In this document: piece by piece, positions 47,007 through 59,273 of the stretch
Layout of the letters: the number at the start of each line of letters is the position of its first letter
How positions within the stretch are numbered: the stretch's first letter is position 1
Source: Nilaparvata lugens
Taxonomy: Eukaryota; Arthropoda; Insecta; Hemiptera; Delphacidae
Assembly (NCBI RefSeq): GCF_014356525.2
Contig: NC_052507.1
Coordinates: forward strand, 55,703,347 to 55,767,346
DNA: 64,000 nucleotides
Direction: 5' to 3'
Notes under the pieces: generated by a model
What the model was told of the DNA's origin: nothing
The model's input: only the letters and a program-made list of their open reading frames with translations
Database searches by the model: none
Translations under genes and position numbers: made by a program

Positions 47007-50000
47007 TCATTTCTTGAACCAGCGGTAAGTGGGATAATATTGTGTTGGAGGATTGTATGGCGTCTTTCCAGCACAGCAGTCACCTTCGAACAATATTGTC
47101 CAACCTGTCAATAAGAAAATATGACATTAGTTATTGAGAAATAAGCCAAACTATGCAGTAAATATACATTTCAAACAAGAAATTCACAATATTCATCAGT
47201 CACTTGTTCTGTTATCTCGCGAATAAAACATGGAAAATCTACTGAAATGAGTAATCTATAAAATCCTCATCTAGTCTTATATCAGTAATCACTGATATTA
47301 AACAAATCTCCTATTATAGGAGACTATAGCTCATATGCAGTCACGGACTCATAACTATTCCCTGGAATCATTTACCGCTCGTACATCAAGACACTACAAT
47401 TCAAAGCAAAAAAGATTGATCAACAAGTTGAGTCTTTGTCAGCTATTGGCTATTCGCGATTTCAGTCAAGAGCCTTTATTTTGAGTAGACTAAGCCAACT
47501 GCGCATAAGCCACTGCTGTATCCCTCATTATAAAATTAGGACGAGACCATAATATAAAGCTTTTTTTCAGGTGATGACCCAATCAGCCAATCGGAGAGCT
47601 TTCCTGTCCTGCTGACTCTGAAAACGCCTGAAAATCGCTTTATATGGCCTCACCCTAATTTCATAATCAGGAATACAGCATTCAGGCATACACAGTTGGT
47701 TTATTTCAACTTTTGCCCGCCAACGCCACGATCAACTAGGGCCAGACCATATAAGGCGTTTTTGAGACGTCATTTTTAGAGTCGTCAGGGCAGGAAGCTC
47801 TCCGATTGGCAGACAGGGTTGGAGCCAGAAAAAATGACTAATATGGTCTTGCCCTCTACTCCAGATTTCGAAACATACATGAAGGAAGGAGTTTGCTTGC
47901 AATAAATGTTGTAGTTCTGATTTTTCAGTATACTATTTGGATACATAAGAGAAGCCCACAACCAATTTCTGGATGCGAAATTCCCTAGTACTAGATACAG
48001 AGTGGCCCAAAAACCTCGTATTCTCGATTCATCTGGGCTATATGCACCATCTACTTTAAAAGTTGAACCACGACTTGTACCATTACTTGTTGAAATGATC
48101 GCTCTGATTCTAATGTATTACATTCCATATTCAAATGATCAGCTGATTTATCCCCTTTTAAACTGAGATGGTGCATATGAGCCTTAGCTGGGTATGCCAA
48201 AGATCGTGAATACCCCTATTATTGTGACTGCGACCACATATTTCTTCTAATAAGGAGTTTGTGATTCTAATAGATTTGCGATTCCAATAAGAAATATGCG
48301 ACCACATGTTCTAATAAAACAAGATTGATGTTCAACACAGATGAGCCTAAGAAATGCTCACATTGGATGCGTAAGTTATTCTGTCGAACGACATTTTAAT
48401 AGCAATATTTAGAAACTATTCAAAACCACAAATAATCGTATTATTCCCAATCATTAGATATTCATTCATTGATTCTAGATAAACAATTATTCATCAAAAA
48501 AATTGGGGATGAAACAACAGGCGCAGCCTAAAACTGTTCCTCCCCCGAAATTTGATTCAATCCAGAAATGTGTTATGTTCCACTTCATAACATTTGTGTC
48601 CAATTCACGGAGCGAATATCGTTACTCACTCCATCCAAAAGTATAATAGTATTATAATAATATTTTTAACTGGTAAGAGGGCTTACATTTATTGGTGAAC
48701 GTATAATATGTGGTCACACCTTTCCATCCAAGGAAGAGACTGGATATATTTGAATATACTTCAAGTACCAATAATACAGAGTCAGCTTTCCTTCATCAAA
48801 GAGAATGGGATGTTGATCGTGTATTCCTATTGTCTTTGTATTCTCTTCGACTACATCCAAATACTGTTCTCCTTAAAGTAGGAAAAATCTATTCAGATGA
48901 AACTTTGTCTTCAAACCAATCTTCAAGTTGGACTTGCGACTCAAATGATAGTATCCAAAGTCATGTTTTCGAATGAATTTCTGCTATGATAGACAGAAAA
49001 ACAACACCATTTTGCGAATGTATGAAAACTCTCAAGCGAACCAATACTATCATTTTCTGTTCAGCAAAGAAGTTGAACTAATAAAGTGAAACTAACGGTA
49101 ATTTTTATCGTATCCTATTATCATTTATCCCTCTTTATCATTACTATTGTAGTATCATGGCAGAGTTTTGTTGAGAGAGATGAAAAAGTATTATTTGGAC
49201 TATGAACAATAACAGGCATCATACGATAATTAGATTTCAATAGGGCCCAATAAATGTGTGGAATACTTACTCTTATGAAAGAATCTAATAATTCATGCAT
49301 ATTCATATCAGTGGGCATCATCTAATTCTGCATACTCACATTCTCCTTTCACACAATTTTCAGCGTTCATCAAGCATTCATTAGCAAATGTATGGATTGC
49401 CTTCCCGTTTGTAGTACAAACTGGCGTATAGATCTTCGGACAAGCTAAATCACAGTCTTCGTTACCTTCCGTTGAATATAAGTACAAGATGACTGGAAAT
49501 AGAAAAGTCAAGACAAGCCATAAATATCTTCAGATGAATCTTCGAACAGGCTATAACTTAATGCAATTTCAATACCTTCCAATGAATAGAAACAAAGAAC
49601 GACTGAAACACGAATGGTATTGAAATCAAATTGGAATAAGATGAAGATTTGAAATCTATTCAATGAAAATGAATACCACAAGCAAAAATTATATGAGAGG
49701 GAGAGTAGTCACAGTATGTAAGGAATATTAATTTAGACAATGGAACAAAAAATCGCAAAAATTATTGAAAAATATTATAAAAGAAATATTTTCCGCTGTA
49801 TCCTTATAATTATAACTTGAGCGATACAAATTTTGATAATGGAGAATGATTATTGCTTCCTTTCAAAAACATTGTAGAATGATAATGATTATTACTGAAT
49901 ATCATTATTGATATTGCAAAGAAAATCAGCACATAACGTTTATAATCAGCAGCTAGTGTAAAATAGCAAATAGGGAGGAAGAAATTGAATGTTGGATACA

Positions 50001-50157
50001 TCTGATATCGTCACATCAGTGTTCTGAGGGCAGTATCATTCAATGAAAGAGAAGTATAATAATGAACATTTTTCACCATAAAATGAATGGAATTAATATT
50101 GATGAAATAGATTCACTTACGACTGGCTAGAGCGATAAAAACACGTGTGGAATACAT
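47007..50157 (-). CDS. Kazal-type secreted protein, gene B
   Basis: Proposed minus-strand exons: 50121-50157 (37 nt), 49340-49492 (153 nt), 47007-47104 (98 nt). Total 288 nt, 95 residues. Introns are GT-AG and phase 1. The signal peptide begins MYSTRVFIALAS and continues LILYLYSTEG. All six Kazal cysteines are present: C-x3-C-x7-C-x13-C-x6-C-x4-C (DCDLACPKIYTPVC, TFANEC, NCVKGEC). The predicted P1 is Lys, which would suit trypsin-like targets. Exon 3 supplies W after the last Cys, then GDCCAGKTP and a Tyr/Pro-rich tail. Cys3-Cys4 spacing of 13 is three longer than in vertebrate Kazal domains. The gene is likely a protease inhibitor acting outside the cell. Confidence 0.82.
47490..47702. repeat. 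Foldback MITE 1 in gene B intron
   Basis: Inverted arms (CCAACTGCGCATAAGCCACT at the left, its counterpart ending 47699) continue inward to AGG.CGAGACCATA / TATGGCCTCACCCT. The core resembles the neighbouring element at 47738-47855 in inverted orientation. Confidence 0.65.
47738..47855. repeat. MITE 2, same family as its neighbour
   Basis: Terminal inverted repeats AGGGCCAGACCATAT and ATATGGTCTTGCCCT. The inside shares GGAAGCTCTCCGATTGGC with the core of MITE 1 as its reverse complement. Confidence 0.68.
48013..48217. repeat. Foldback element
   Basis: ATATGCACCATCT at 48040-48052 pairs with AGATGGTGCATAT on the right side. The outer parts pair less well. It lies in intron 2 of gene B. Confidence 0.6.
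49575..49602 (-). pseudogene. Relic of the first 28 bases of Kazal exon 2
   Basis: Twenty-eight bases with a usable TTTCAG-type acceptor match the start of gene B exon 2 (49465-49492) at most positions. The rest of the exon is gone. It is a trace of an exon duplication in intron 1. Confidence 0.4.
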
Positions 50158-51121
50158 TTTGTTGCTCTATTCGAATACAAATTCCCTGAAGCACTTCTTT
50201 GCTCTGAAATAAAACTCCACTAGTTCAACAGTGTACTCTTCTAAGTGTGTAAAAAATCCAAATAGTTCATAGAGTCATTCATGCTCACTGGAGCTTGGAG
50301 TTTGTTGGAGTTTTTCCACTATAACAATCAAAGTATCAATATTATTCCTTCTAGGATATTACCGCATTAGATAGTGAGTAAACTCAACGATCAGTCATCT
50401 GCTCTTGAAATAATTTGCTCAATGAATTTGTTTTTCATTTTGTACTACTCCAACCATTTTTCATGAAAGTTTTTAAAAACATAACAATATTTTCAAAATA
50501 CGGTCAGATTTATTGCACTAAAGTGGTTTGACTGTTATCATCTTCTCAAACATAACAAGTACATGAGTGTTATTAACGTCGATAAGAATGTTTCTTTTAA
50601 AATTTTCAAAACGTTCTATAATTGGATTCTTTGTCTCCTTTGTTTCAATACACATGATCCAGAGTGTTATACATTCACTCTCGAATGTGAGATACATTGT
50701 ACAATAACTAACTTGGTCTCTAATATCATAAATAATATTCACAAATTTGATATCATCACAATTATAATTTTTCTCTGGAAAGGAACATGAATTATTCGAA
50801 TGTGGTACGATTTGAGAAGATACAACAAAATAATTTACATCACGATCATCATAAAATTACATTTCACACACATATTGTTGAATGATTCCATCCTTTGTAG
50901 AACTCATGTCGACTGCAATACCAGTATCTTGTTCATGTGCGCATCCAAGGCACTACCCCACACCCTGATCTCATACTGTATGATTCCATACTGAAGAATT
51001 GATTGAGCATAAATGCCAAGTACACCAATTTCACCATATTCGCATCTCCGAGATCGCTCAATTCATGAAATTTATATACGACATGTATCAATCTTCTGCA
51101 CAAACTATCAATGTGAGCATT
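50158..51121. other. Spacer upstream of gene B
   Basis: Short AT-driven frames only. I could not place a clear TATA box for gene B. Confidence 0.35.
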
Positions 51122-52020
51122 TCACTTCAGATGACAGTCGAACATTACGCCTGGGTATACTATTACATCCACTTTTTCTAACGAGCTGCAACCACAGTCC
51201 CCGTGCCTCTCCCGTTGATATACATAATATGCGCAGTCAGGGGAGTGAATTTTAATACCCGTATGTGACCCTTCCCGAAGGGCTGATCTCGCTGAGGGTG
51301 AGAGGGCCAAGTAAACGCTTTTCTTTGCATTCAGAGTCAATGAATGTTGATCCAGCCATGATTTCACAATAGCCAGACACGATTTCGTCAATCGCTCCAC
51401 CTGCGACTGGTCCGGTCCGGTGAAAACCATCATCTGCAAAAGATATAGTGGTACAGTTGTTGATATTTATTTTTAAGAGATCATTAATGCATATCAGAAA
51501 TAATATGGGTGGGAAAACTGTTACCTGGGGAAGGCCAAATCCAGTTAATGTCATGAAAATTATTTTTTCATTTAGAGTGAGTACCTGAGATCTATTTTGC
51601 AAGTAGCTTTCAAATCAGTTTTGATCAGTTCTTCGAAAACCTATATTTTCCAACTTATTCAGAAGGGACCTGAAGGGGATGGTATCATAGGCTTCTGCTA
51701 AATCCAGAAATACTGCTATGGTTTTTTAGTTGTTCTGTAAGTTATCTGTCATTATCCGAACCAAATTTGTGATAGCATCCTCACTCGATTTGCCCTCTTG
51801 GAAATCGAATTCATTCTCAGCTAAAAAGTTATATTTATCAAGGTTATAAGGTTGATAAGGTTCATGAGGCTCATAAGGTTTATTCATCATATTTATCAAT
51901 CGTTGTTTTATAAGTTTTTAAAATATTTTAGACAAATTGCTTATCAAACTGATAGGGAGATATTTTTGGGAGCCCTTCTGTCACCTGATTTGAATAGATG
52001 AACTATTTTTGCTTTCTTGA
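51122..52020 (-). pseudogene. Degenerate jockey/CR1-like reverse transcriptase fragment
   Basis: Minus-strand frames with stops and shifts still show RT motifs in order: FQEGKSSEDAI, VFLDLAEAYDTIPF, a worn GLPQVTVFPPILFLICINDL block, ISFADDG (catalytic FADD), then SWLDQHSLTLNAKKS. Stops near 51727 and 51620 and a frame change near 51430 make it non-functional. It is a LINE remnant between genes B and C. Confidence 0.75.
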
Positions 52021-53186
52021 AATGAGATGGAAAATGACCCAATTAAAAACATTCGTTGAATTACAACGACAATTCGCTATAATAAAAGCTATATTCTTCA
52101 AACATACATTAACTAGTTCATCCACAGTCCATAATATACAGTTGCTAGCCAGTCACGTCTGTAACCAGTTTGGAACTGATACGAAACTTTAGTTTGCACA
52201 CGGGTGTAATGGTGAAAGATCGGTTGTAAATCAGTTGCGTCTATTCCCTTTATTTGATCTCTTACAAAATTGAAGTCTGCAACGCAACTGTAAACACGGG
52301 ACCACGGTTGTATGCAACTGGTTTGGGACTAGTTTGAGACTGGTCAAAATTAATTGCGTCGTTTGCGTCTCTCCGTTCCACTTTCACGGTTGCAAAACAC
52401 TTGCGCATGCAACTGGCTTGCAACTGTAGTCACGAAATAGTCCTGTGCGCTGTACCTCACAGGTCACATAATAGTTTTCTATGTTGAATAATGTTCTTCG
52501 TTGAAATATCAAAAATGAAACTTAATGATAGTTGGTTGTGATTATACTTTATTAACGTCGCTTCTATTTTTCTATTTCATAGATCTATTGAAACTAATAC
52601 TATACAGGTACTATACCTGTATTGATTGTGATTTCAACACCCCATGTAATGATGTTGGAGTGGTGAGTACGTAGTGTAAGTGTTGTCATTTTTTGTTTCC
52701 AATTCACTTGTTCACTGCTTAACTTGTGATTTGTTCCACTTTCTTTCAATCGACCTATGTTGGCCATTGTCGAGAAACTGGAAACGCTTCCTGATTGATG
52801 AGAATGTGATTGGTTGAATTTATCAAATCACTAGAACCGTACTTGACTAACTACAAATAAAACATTGTCATGTCATTGATTCACATAGAAGAGTCATGTA
52901 TGAATGAACCTTCCGAGAGCATCTCTCTGCCAATAAGGCTCATGATATGTTATTGATATGATCTCAAAAAAGGTGAGGCAATATAATTCAGACAAGAGTT
53001 CTTAGAAATATATATTGGGATGAGAACCTACTCAGTGAGAGCCTCAGTTCTCACCCATGGGAAGAGAACCTATCGGTAAATAGAGGAGAACCTACTCTGA
53101 AAGACTTTTATAGGACGGTTGAAAGCTTGTCAAGAATTATAATGATATTAATTTTTATCAAAAAAAAACTGATAAAATGCGAAGTG
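52021..53186. other. Gene-free stretch with recurring TGCAACTG-like words
   Basis: At 52140-52440 the word GCAACTG and variants (AACCAGT, AACTGGT) recur many times on both strands, giving a patchy self-similar block. No gene recognised. Confidence 0.35.
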
Positions 53187-53373
53187 TAAGGTCAGTTACT
53201 CACACATCGGTTTCTGGACGTACAATTTTTTGCCGTCATCATGAATTCTACGAGATTGAACAGAACTTGACATGATAAACATCATCTGTTTGACATCTGT
53301 TTAATCTGATAGAATTTATAAGAACGGCAAAACATCGTTCGTCCAAAAATCGATGTGTGTGTAACTAGCCTAA
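53187..53373. repeat. Palindromic MITE-like element
   Basis: The ends pair as TTAGGCTAGTTAC / TAAGGTCAGTTAC, then CACACATCG and TTTTTGCCGT-like blocks pair, leaving about 30 unpaired central bases. Confidence 0.7.
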
Positions 53374-54652
53374 GTGGAGCATTGTTTTGTGAGAATATCT
53401 TGGATCTTTCTTGGTTGAATTGCAGAAAAAAGCTTTTTAATTATTAAAATCAAGTTCTCCTTTCATTTAAGCTTTTTTAGTCTGAATAAAAATGCTGGAT
53501 TTCATTCAGTCAGAAAGTGAATGTTGGATACTATCTTCATTACTCATCATTCCATAGAATTCTTGGAAACCAAATGATTATTTGATGTTTTGTTATTATT
53601 GTAGTTGTACAATAATCATCTTGACCAATTTTTCTTAATTCTGAACTTTTTTTGGATCTGGGCTAATTACTCTTCACTCACCTGAATTCTTTCAGTATCA
53701 TATCAGGCCTATATGTTTACACAATTTTAATAAAACAATATTCACGTACTACTTTTTTACAGCACTGGATGCTGATCTCTCTATAAATGAAAGTTGATTC
53801 GTATTTTGAAAAACTTGAGAACCGGTGTTTTCCATGAATTCACTGATATATTCAATATTGATAGTTCTAAATTTTCCAAAAACAGTGTTGTGATAATGTA
53901 TCGATTTATCAGAGTTTTATTCACAATCTTATCATTTGGAGCTCGATTGTTCAAATTGGGAGAGAATTCAAACTCATCATTCGCTTCGACATCCTTTAGA
54001 AATTGCATGATTGAATTTCTTATTTCACTCTCAAAACAATTGTGTAATATCATAAGCCTCTGTGAATTTGGAGTAAGTACCATTTCATCAAAAAAGAATT
54101 CACATCCTATTATACATTGATACTGTCCCATATATCCGAAACTGTTCAATCCAGCCATATTATAGTTCAGAAATATTATTATAATTATCACGAATTAATA
54201 GAAGAGCTACACATTTTTCATTTGCAGATCTCACAAGATACAGTGCAATGATTCAATCCATTTGACACGTAATCATTCTTCACACGTATTTATCCCGCTG
54301 ACACGAGCACAAAATCAAGTGAATGACTGTTTAATTCTTGTGAGATTCTCACAAGATAAGGTTTCAGTAGAGTGAGAAGTAAGCAATAAACAATTTAGAG
54401 CAACGAATATATATTCCACTGCATTGGCAATGAAAATTAAAAATGTGAAAGTATTTTTTCAGTTGTAAAATGTCTTTGTACAAAATACTCTTGAAGATGT
54501 CAGCATTGATTGAGTAAGAAACATTGATATTTTTAATTAGGTATCCTGACAGTGGAAACTTCATCCATAAGTGAGGATCAGCGCGTTTTTCCTAATATAT
54601 TATGCATAATGATCAAATAACAACACAGAAGTAGGTATTACTGTCTCATTCT
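53374..54652. other. Gene-free stretch
   Basis: The overlapping opposite frames at 53781-54191 have no recognisable domain and no splice support. Confidence 0.3.
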
Positions 54653-54658
54653 TTTATT
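54653..54658 (-). terminator. Polyadenylation signal AATAAA, Kazal gene C
   Basis: AATAAA on the minus strand about 270 bases after the gene C stop. Confidence 0.45.
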
Positions 54659-54925
54659 GATCACAATAGTCAACAAACATTAATGACTTTATAAAACTGG
54701 AATTCTTCAATTTAGAGATTAATTGAAGAATAATGAAGTTGATACTTCTAAAAATGTTACAATGAAGTGTTTTTCTCTCTGTCTACAAGTCGAGACGAGC
54801 CCAAATAGAACTAGAAATACGTAGTGATTATACTATCATTTCAACATCAGAAACAAATAATCATCAGGTCCAATCATTGTGAAGTGTTCTTGGATTCCCA
54901 TATTCCACATTCCAAATCCCAGTTG

Positions 54926-57900
54926 CTAGTAGAAAGGCTTCTTAGGATGATATGGGGGGTAGTGAGGACGATGGGGATAGTATGGAGGGTTGTAGGGTGG
55001 ATAGTATGGAAGGTAATAGGGTGGATATGGTCGCGGTGGAGTGTAGCACTTTCCATTATAGGATTTACTGAAACCTGTTAATCAAAAAATGCAAATCATA
55101 TTTATCACAAATATAATCAAAGAATAGAAAAAATATTTATGTCAGTGAAGAAAATGTCAGGCTATTCCATGAGAGTCAAGATCAGTTCCTATGCTGATAA
55201 ATACTAACATTCTTTATTAAACTATAGAATAATTCAGGTAATCTGATAGTCTGAATAGCTAAAAAATGATATTCCACTATTTTATTGACATGAGGAGTGG
55301 AATCATCGTCTTATAATTGTACAGGATACGAAATTCACGTTCAATGCATCATCACGTCTGAGCTACTAAGCTGACAACTTGAAATGTTGCATGAAGATTC
55401 GGCATATACTGAGGATGGTAATAGGTCTTTCAATAATACATTTATTCAATTCAATGTACCACAGTTACATTTGATTTGTGATACAATCTGTAATAAAACG
55501 TATACACAATCATAGTAAGATAAAAGTAGAATAAAACAGTCTCTAATAACCGTTGGTCTCGTGGTCTAGAGGCAACGCATGGTACTTTTTCAAATTCAAG
55601 TTTATTTCACACTCCTAAATACATTCACAGAAATCGAATAAATTTCATAATGACAAAAAAATTCAATAATAGATGGTAAGTGAAAAAAAACCACTGTCAT
55701 AAGATGAATCTTGTTCGCCAGTGGGAGATTGAGAATAAAATTGAAGGTTCGAACGCAGCCACAAAAGTTTTTTTCTAAAAATTTTCAACTCCAATGAAGA
55801 TTATCCACGAAATTTTTTTAATGATGCATATTAATTTATTCTATTTCTCAATTTATTCCCCTATTATGAATTTCTAGAGTTGAGAAGTTGATAAGTTCCA
55901 TTGTATATGAATGAAAGTACGAGTATCAATAAATACTTTCCATTCTCAGTATGTAATAATTGTGAAACTGTATTTTTTTCTATTTGCGTTTTCACAGACC
56001 CTTGCGGAGCGTGGGCTCCACCTGCTCGATATTGTACAATAGTTATTCTACCTACATGCAGAGAGCAACTAGTAACAGCAATGTGTAAAGGCTATCAGAC
56101 AGGTAATGTGGAGATGGGAATATATTATACTGGCGGTCAGTACTCGTCATCACGTCACTCTGCATCAATTACCATTTTAATAGATGGTTGCCAAATGAAA
56201 ATTGGTGAAAAGTGACGTTCCGTAATGAGAATCACTGGTCGCCAGTAACTTTTCGTCACTACTTATCAACTTCCCATGTTATGTTTATGAGTTTGGTAGC
56301 TTGAATACAAACTTCACAAATTTCAAAGTTGAATGAGTTGTTCGTAGTGAGGTGATAGCAATGAGACTAGCAAGTAACAAGAGAACCAGAGTTGCTTCAG
56401 TTCCCGTCAAGCTCCTATCACCTGTTGCTATCTGTGAAGCAAATCTATGGATAAGAAACAAATTATGAGCAATGATTATAAAGTTAACATAATCTCCTGC
56501 GGTTGGATGCATGAAAGTCTGTTTAATTCAACCTTGCTTGTTTAAGAATGTGTTGGAATATTAGTTAAAAATTACGAGAGTGTTGAAATGTTGGTTGAAA
56601 ATTACGAAAACCACTGAGAGAAACGGTTGACGTATTTATTCAGCGGTCGATTGTGGTTGAATAATTGATAGACATATGTGTAGAAGGACCACCATGTTCA
56701 TCCTATTCAAATCTACATTACTGGAGAGAAGTTCTAGAAACTTCCAGGATGTGCGCTATTTGTGAGGAACCCTTCCAGAATGAATTAATTTGAAATCATT
56801 CTCATAAACAATTTGAAATTGAATTGTAATGGTGAAGATATTGGTACGTGAATACTGGTTCTTTAAATTTAAATATTACAAGCTAAAAGTTTCAAATGCT
56901 CTGAAGTGGACTATATAGAGCGAATCAAATCTTTGTGCTGAATAATATCCATTCAGAAAAAACCAAATACATACAACGCATAGAAAATCAGAAAAGGTAC
57001 TCACCAAATCCCAAATCCAATATGTCATAAATCAAATTGTTTGCCTACTTCTATTTGAGGTAAAAGGTGGATAGTTGGATAGGATAGATGAGAGGAAAAG
57101 ATAGGTGAAATTATGCAAACCGAAAGTGCGACTATTAAAGTTGGTTCCTTGCTGTTTTCCCGTTTTTGTGATGAAGTTTACTGTCTGGATATATAACACT
57201 ATGACTTGACTATTAACGTGAGTAACTTTTCACGTAAAACGAAAATGTAATTTATGTACACGAATAAATGTATAGGCCGAATTTCCTATGATATTAAATG
57301 ACACCAATATTTAAGCAGATTCAGGACGAATTTCCTGAATCTTGAAGCCTCGACAGGGAGTGCTAGCTATACAAAAGCTGAATTCACACTGACTGGCAAA
57401 CTATCCAGTGCCTGGAACGATAAATTGATGAGTAATAGTTATTATAAAATTATAGAAACTCCCCTGCCATCTGGCAGTCAATGAGCGAATGAATACAATT
57501 TCAAATGTCCTCAACAGATATACATATACAAAAATATATTCAGTGTGATTTTAACTATAATGATCTCAGAGACAGAATTCTGTTTTTGATAATTTTATAC
57601 ATAGTTTTTCGGCTGCCCAGCTTAGGCTCATGACGCATCATCACGTCTGAACTACTGGACTGATTATCCTGAAAATTTGCATATGAAATTCTAAATTCAC
57701 AAAGGGCTGTTATAGGCCTATTTTGAATCTTCAAGATTCCATTAGGTATAGTTTCTAGACTCTTGCTGAGCACGGGTTACTTGCTAGTTCATCCTCAAAA
57801 TTGTAAATTCATTAAACATTTTCTTGTGTGTTGGTGTGTGGTCGGGAGTGCGGAAGGCCAATACAAGAATAAATGCTGGCATTTCAAAGAGAATCTCACT

Positions 57901-59149
57901 ATTATAAAAAATCTCAAAGATTAATGAATTGAGTCTAACGATCTGGAATCCAATTCATGAGCTGTGAAATACACTCAGGCCGAGCTTTATGTTTATGCTC
58001 AAAGTCAATGTGTGTAGACTTGAGTTGACTGATGAATACGATATAAAATAATATTTTTATAATGTTCCAGTTAGTAGCAGTACTTACAATTGTCGTGTAT
58101 GCAGTTTTCATATTCCATCAGACATATGTTGTCGAAAGTTTGGTAAATCTTTCCGTTCCAAGCACATATTGGATCATGAATAGGCGGGCAACCCAATAGA
58201 CATATTTTTTCTCCTGCTTCCGCTTTGTAGAAGCACAGGATCACTGCAAACAAATAAGTTATTTTGAACTGACTGGTTGATTGAACAAACACTCTGAGTG
58301 TCGTGCCGTCGCGGAATCGTTGTGTTGTGAGACGCTGTCAATAATAAATGGTGATATCCACATTATAAAGTCGGTGGATTTCATAGTAGAGCTTACTTAA
58401 AAATGGAGAGCCATTTTTCCTCTTCTTTCGACTTCTATAGTAGGCGGATGGATGTGATTCAAGCCAACCAGTTACATCCGATTAATAATATTGATATCAA
58501 TGAATAAAAAATTGCAATCAGGAGGTGAAAGTGATAATTCACAATGATAAAACTTCCACCCACACAAAAATTTTTTAACAATTGTTTAATATGGGATGTT
58601 TTGAGTATAAAATATATAACATAGTATTGGGTAATGGGTATTACTACGAAGCAGAACATTTGAAATGTTATTTCTAGTACCAATAAAAGCCATGCTTATA
58701 AATAATAATTCTTATTAATAATGATCAAATCTTTCCTGAATTCATTCTATTCATCAAGAAAATATATATTTTAACTTGATTCGATAATGAATGTCTATAA
58801 TATTAAGGTAAATAAATATTCTGGTAGTTCATCATGGGATGGAGTTATATGCTTTGTCTAATGACAGGCAAGATAGCGAACCAATTTTTATCGGAAACTG
58901 ACTTTGAAATGTTGATCACGTTCCACCATATAATAATATGCAATATAATATCAATAGAACTTATAGGAAGAAAGATTATTGGAAATTGATCAGAATGAAT
59001 GGGGAACTCATTAACTTGGAATAAGATATTATACAGCCATTGCGATATTGATTCCAATAGAATGTTGGATCAATCCTTGATATGCATTTGAAAAAACTTT
59101 CAATTTACTTACAGCTTGCTAGAGCAATGAAAACACGTGACACAAACAT
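54926..59149 (-). CDS. Kazal-type secreted protein with Pro/Tyr-rich tail, gene C
   Basis: Proposed minus-strand exons: 59113-59149 (37 nt), 58088-58243 (156 nt), 54926-55074 (149 nt). Total 342 nt, 113 residues. Introns are GT-AG and phase 1. The signal peptide MFVSRVFIALAS is nearly that of gene B. The Kazal domain keeps all six cysteines (ICLLGCPPIHDPIC, TFDNIC, NCIHDNC) with the same x3-x7-x13-x6-x4 spacing. The predicted P1 is Pro, which would not favour standard trypsin-type inhibition. Exon 3 encodes FSKSYNGKC, then about 38 residues rich in Pro and Tyr with recurring PPY/PYY steps, ending KKPFY. Such tails occur in structural or matrix proteins. Intron 2 is about 3 kb. Confidence 0.82.
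55335..55440. repeat. Interspersed-repeat fragment
   Basis: Contains GCATCATCACGTCTGAGCTA, also found in variant form at 57635-57655, and AAGATTCGGCAT..ATTGA/ACTGA, shared with 31484-31530. Confidence 0.45.
55993..56215 (+). CDS. Unclassified Cys-containing frame in gene C intron
   Basis: A plus-strand frame follows a good acceptor-like TTTTCACAG: DPCGAWAPPARYC, PTCREQL, AMCKGY, and ending DGCQMKIGEK before a stop. It has five cysteines. I see no start exon, and no domain I recognise. It may be an exon of an unplaced gene or chance. Confidence 0.18.
57560..57785 (-). repeat. Interspersed-repeat fragment ending CACGGGTTACTTGCTAG
   Basis: The wording (ATCACGTCTGAACTACTGGA, then GCACGGGTTACTTGCTAG) is typical of abundant insect retroposon or rolling-circle ends. 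The class is not settled. Related text occurs at 55335. Confidence 0.45.
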
Positions 59150-59266
59150 GATGTTGCTTCACTGGAATCCAAATCCGCTGAATGCCCTGTACTAAACCTC
59201 TCACTTTGTTCAATAGTCCACTGAATACACACACCTTGCAAGTGATGAAGCTCAGTTCAAATGTGC

Positions 59267-59273
59267 TTTTATA
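59267..59273 (-). promoter_or_regulatory. TATA box of Kazal gene C
   Basis: TATAAAA on the minus strand, about 120 bases before the ATG. A start about 30 bases downstream would give a leader of roughly 90 bases. Confidence 0.55.
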
